From Prosthecobacter debontii (lineage in GTDB: Bacteria > Verrucomicrobiota > Verrucomicrobiia > Verrucomicrobiales > Akkermansiaceae), in assembly GCA_945883455.1 (NCBI GenBank), contig CAMCXJ010000086.1:1-8986 (forward strand): a DNA stretch of 8,986 bases, in the 5' to 3' direction. Position 1 is the stretch's first letter. Each line of letters opens with the position of its first letter. The notes beneath the pieces were generated by a model. It was given only the letters and a program-made list of their open reading frames with translations. It made no database searches and was not told where the DNA came from. Below are positions 6,837-8,986 of the stretch, in pieces. The position numbers and the translations under genes were made by a program.

Positions 6837-7943
6837 ATGACCTCATCCATCCCCACCTCCATTTCCGATCCCATCAACGCGAAGATCCTAGCCGTTTCCG
6901 AAGACCTCGTATCCGGTTTTCAGCGCCATCCATTCCACGTCATTGCTGATCAATCCGGAGTCCCTCTCGAAATCGTGATCGAACGCATCCGTGCCATGCA
7001 GGAGACAGGCATCATCCGCCGCGTGCGCCAGACGATGCTAGCCACGAAGCTTGCCCACGGCGCATTGGTTGCATGGAAAGTGCCGGAGGAAAAACTGAAC
7101 GACGCCTTCGAGTTCATGGCGAAGGAAGACCCCTTTTCCGGCCACGTCGTGATCCGTTCCACTGATACCGAAGTCTCCGGGTCCGGTTACCGGCTCTGGA
7201 CAACCCTCAAAGTCCCCGTCGGCGAGTCCCTCGATTTCCACGCCACCAAGCTCCTGCAACTCACTGGAGCCACCGAATACCTTCTCATGCCCGCCCACGG
7301 CGTCTTCGCTCTAGGCGTCGGCCACGTGCGTCGCAAAACCATGGAGCCCGGCGAGAAATCGGATGAACCTGCCGTGATGATGACCACCGTCCCCGCTGAT
7401 CTTAGTGAGGAAGAATGGGACATCCTGCTCATCCTGAAAGAAGAACTCACGCTCAATGAGATCTGCGAAAATCCGTGGGAAAACCGCGCCGCACAGGCTG
7501 GCGTATCCCTCGATCGTTTCTGCGAGGTCGCTGAAACACTCAATACGAAAAAAGTTATCGGCCGATTCTCCACTTTCCTCGAGCACGTAAAACCCTCCGC
7601 CGAAACCGGTGAGCGCGTCACCCGCTTCAACGGCCTCTTCCACTGGGCCGTGCCCAAAGGCCGCGAGATCGAGGCTGGCGGCGAGGTCGGACGCCACTTC
7701 TGCATGACCCACTGCTACTGGCGAGAAGGCGGCTCGCAGTTCGGTAACGTGAACATCATGGGTGTCGTCCACGGCACCGAGAAAGACCGCGTTCTCACTC
7801 ACAAGGGCGCCATCGACAAGCATCTCGAATCCATCGGCATCCCCATTTCCTACACCAATGTCTTTTGGGGCGGCCGTTCCGAGATCAAGCCCTCGGAGAT
7901 TTCTCCCAAGATTTACCGGGAGTGGCACGCGAAACACGCGTGA
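6837..7943 (+). CDS. Tandem winged-helix/AsnC-like protein related to siroheme decarboxylase (fused AhbA/AhbB, NirDLGH-like)
   Basis: A 368-residue soluble protein made of two copies of one plan: a winged helix (about 24-65 and 189-245) followed by an AsnC/Lrp-type ferredoxin-like domain (about 72-165 and 262-345). Automated annotation would probably call it an Lrp/AsnC regulator. It fits better with the siroheme decarboxylase family (AhbA/AhbB in alternative haem synthesis, NirD/L/G/H in haem d1 synthesis): FQRHPFHVIADQSGVP (28-43) with IIRRVRQTM (59-67), ALVAWKVPEEKL (76-87), YRLWTTL (118-124), and in the second half THCYWRE (291-297) with NIMGVVHG (306-313). The second half keeps the H-C-Y-x-R motif; the first has HVVIR (103-107), lacking the Tyr. 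The ATG at 6837 is preferred; an in-frame TTG at 6801 would add 12 residues without family resemblance. No tetrapyrrole genes lie nearby, so the role is open. Confidence 0.85.
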   Translation: MTSSIPTSISDPINAKILAVSEDLVSGFQRHPFHVIADQSGVPLEIVIERIRAMQETGIIRRVRQTMLATKLAHGALVAWKVPEEKLNDAFEFMAKEDPFSGHVVIRSTDTEVSGSGYRLWTTLKVPVGESLDFHATKLLQLTGATEYLLMPAHGVFALGVGHVRRKTMEPGEKSDEPAVMMTTVPADLSEEEWDILLILKEELTLNEICENPWENRAAQAGVSLDRFCEVAETLNTKKVIGRFSTFLEHVKPSAETGERVTRFNGLFHWAVPKGREIEAGGEVGRHFCMTHCYWREGGSQFGNVNIMGVVHGTEKDRVLTHKGAIDKHLESIGIPISYTNVFWGGRSEIKPSEISPKIYREWHAKHA

Positions 7944-7949
7944 GCCGTA

Positions 7950-7998
7950 GCGGCGGATTGCATTTATAAAAAGCCCCTGTGGATATCCATACCGCCGC
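7950..7998 (+). repeat. GC-rich inverted repeat after the AhbAB-like gene
   Basis: The arms gcggcgg (7950-7956) and ccgccgc (7992-7998) pair perfectly over 7 bp around a 35-nt loop that itself contains the palindrome ggatatcc (7981-7988). It begins 6 bases after the stop at 7943. It could act as a weak transcription end signal, but the loop is long and no T-run follows, so it does not meet the usual rho-independent pattern. Confidence 0.3.
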
Positions 7999-8113
7999 AA
8001 ACTTTGTCGTCACATTTTCGCACACGGACTTTGGTAACAGGTCTAAAGGGAGCCGTTATAGGGCACCACTTCCTTGCGTATGCTGGGCACCTTGTCAGGA
8101 TGGATACTCGCAC

Positions 8114-8986
8114 ATGAAAAGATCCATCCCTCCCAAAACCCGCTTCGCCGCCGCCGTCGCGGTGGTCATTTGCAGTCTTCCCGGCGTGCTACCCGCGGGG
8201 CAGCCAACGGTTTACGACATCGTCGTCTATGGTGATTCCTCCGGCGCAGTCACCGCCGCCATCGAAGCGAAACGCAGGGGACTCTCGGTGATTCTTGTGA
8301 ATCCCACTGCATTTCCCGGCGGCATGAGTTCCAGCGGACTAGGTGCCACGGACTTTCTCGGCAGACGCAATACATTCGGCGGCATCGCTTCCGAATTCTA
8401 CGATGGTGTCGCGGCGGCCTACGGTCAGAAATTTGTACGCAGTTTCGAACCCCACGTGGGCTTGGATATGTTCAAAAAGCTGATCATTGATACCGGTGTC
8501 ACAGTGGTTTACAACGAACTATTGGATCGCGAAAAAGGCGTGAAAATGGACGGCAAGCGCATCGATTCAATCACCACCCACAGCGGTAAGACCTATCGCG
8601 GTAAAATGTTCATCGACGCCACTTACGTCGGTGATCTCATGGCGGCTGCGGGCGTCAGCTACACAGTCGGTAGAGAGGCGGAAAGCCAGTATGGCGAAGA
8701 CCTCGCCGGGGTGCGACGCGGTGATACGAATCCGCGCGTCCATTATGCCCAGCGCGACAAGGATCATTTCATCATGGAGGTGGATCCTTATGTGATTCCC
8801 GGTGATCCGGACAGCGGCGTACTTCCTCATATTTTCAAGATCGACGCTCTCACCAACGGCCAAGGCGACAGGAAAATCCAAGCGTTCAATTACCGCGTCT
8901 GCCTCACCTCCGATCCTGCCTTGCGCATCCCCATCGGAAAGCCCGAAGGTTATCGAGAAATCGACCACGAACTCCTACTCCGAAAT
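8114..8986 (+). CDS. Secreted FAD-dependent oxidoreductase, N-terminal part (runs off the window)
   Basis: The frame is open from the ATG at 8114 to the window edge, giving 291 residues with no stop. Residues 1-28 form a Sec signal peptide (MKRS..., hydrophobic 11-27, cleavage near PAG), so the product is exported. The FAD-binding Rossmann fold follows at once: YDIVVYGDSSGAVTAAIEA (34-52), where the family uses G-x-S-S-G-A instead of GxGxxG, then SVILVNPTAFPGGMSSSGLG (58-77), TFGGIASEFY (87-96) and the conserved FIDATYVGDLMAAAGVSYTV (166-185). This order is typical of the FAD_oxidored family (PF12831), abundant in Verrucomicrobiota and Planctomycetes, often beside sugar or sulfatase genes. 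Its substrates are mostly unknown. Weak AGGATGGA (8097-8104) may act as a ribosome-binding site. The 170-bp upstream gap suggests its own promoter, but no good -35/-10 pair is visible. Confidence 0.9.
   Translation, partial: MKRSIPPKTRFAAAVAVVICSLPGVLPAGQPTVYDIVVYGDSSGAVTAAIEAKRRGLSVILVNPTAFPGGMSSSGLGATDFLGRRNTFGGIASEFYDGVAAAYGQKFVRSFEPHVGLDMFKKLIIDTGVTVVYNELLDREKGVKMDGKRIDSITTHSGKTYRGKMFIDATYVGDLMAAAGVSYTVGREAESQYGEDLAGVRRGDTNPRVHYAQRDKDHFIMEVDPYVIPGDPDSGVLPHIFKIDALTNGQGDRKIQAFNYRVCLTSDPALRIPIGKPEGYREIDHELLLRN

Noticed and set aside
7311..8000. Open - strand frame of 229 codons opposite the AhbAB-like gene
   Set aside because: Antisense shadow; the sense frame has clear domain motifs, and the frame begins inside the inverted repeat.
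8031..8062. Sigma-70-like promoter TTGGTA with TATAGG before the oxidoreductase
   Set aside because: The spacing is 20 bases and both hexamers are weak; not enough to annotate.
8061..8077. Sigma-54-like promoter (GGGCAC ... TTGC) before the oxidoreductase
   Set aside because: The GG and GC elements are 12 bases apart instead of 10, so the spacing does not fit a sigma-54 site.
8567..8968. Open - strand frame of 133 codons near the window end
   Set aside because: Lies opposite the FAD oxidoreductase frame, which is continuous and carries conserved family motifs.

Overview
This looks like a chromosomal segment from a high-GC member of the Verrucomicrobiota (Verrucomicrobiaceae-like: Luteolibacter, Haloferula and relatives). 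That assignment is an inference from protein style: an ABC ATPase whose Q-loop reads MPD, a secreted FAD-dependent oxidoreductase of the FAD_oxidored type, a fused AsnC/siroheme-decarboxylase-like protein, and 7-bp tandem repeats between genes. All supported genes lie on the + strand, are tightly spaced, and almost none has a recognisable Shine-Dalgarno sequence.

Layout. Positions 1-117 hold the C-terminal end of a small protein, probably of the four-helix-bundle (23S rRNA intervening-sequence protein) family. A 24-bp TTTAAAR heptamer array (120-143) leads directly into an ABC exporter ATPase (145-1167). A second, near-identical array (1186-1209) precedes the ABC-2 permease (1217-2632). The permease overlaps by 4 bp a secreted protein (2629-3798) that resembles a clan-A glycoside hydrolase barrel with its acid/base motif missing, followed by a probable beta-sandwich. 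These three genes probably form one operon.

Next come a D-2-hydroxyacid dehydrogenase (3874-4827), a short AT-rich spacer, an RlpA-type double-psi beta-barrel lipoprotein (4915-5364) and a CCA-adding enzyme/poly(A) polymerase with an HD domain (5420-6748). A different heptamer array (CCACTGA type, 6735-6769) runs across the stop codon of the CCA enzyme gene. It is followed by a tandem winged-helix/AsnC-like protein resembling fused AhbA/AhbB (NirDLGH) siroheme decarboxylase (6837-7943). After a 170-bp gap with a weak inverted repeat, a secreted FAD-dependent oxidoreductase starts at 8114 and runs off the end of the window.

How the genes fit together. Only the ABC ATPase, the permease and the coupled secreted protein look like a functional unit. 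The dehydrogenase, RlpA, CCA enzyme, AhbAB-like protein and oxidoreductase read as ordinary co-oriented chromosomal genes without an obvious shared pathway. I see no defence system, CRISPR array, RNA gene, phage or transposase. The most interesting points are the three 7-bp-period arrays of two sequence classes, the glycosidase-like protein coupled to an ABC exporter, the fused siroheme-decarboxylase-like protein with one site kept and one altered, and an RlpA whose catalytic positions appear substituted.
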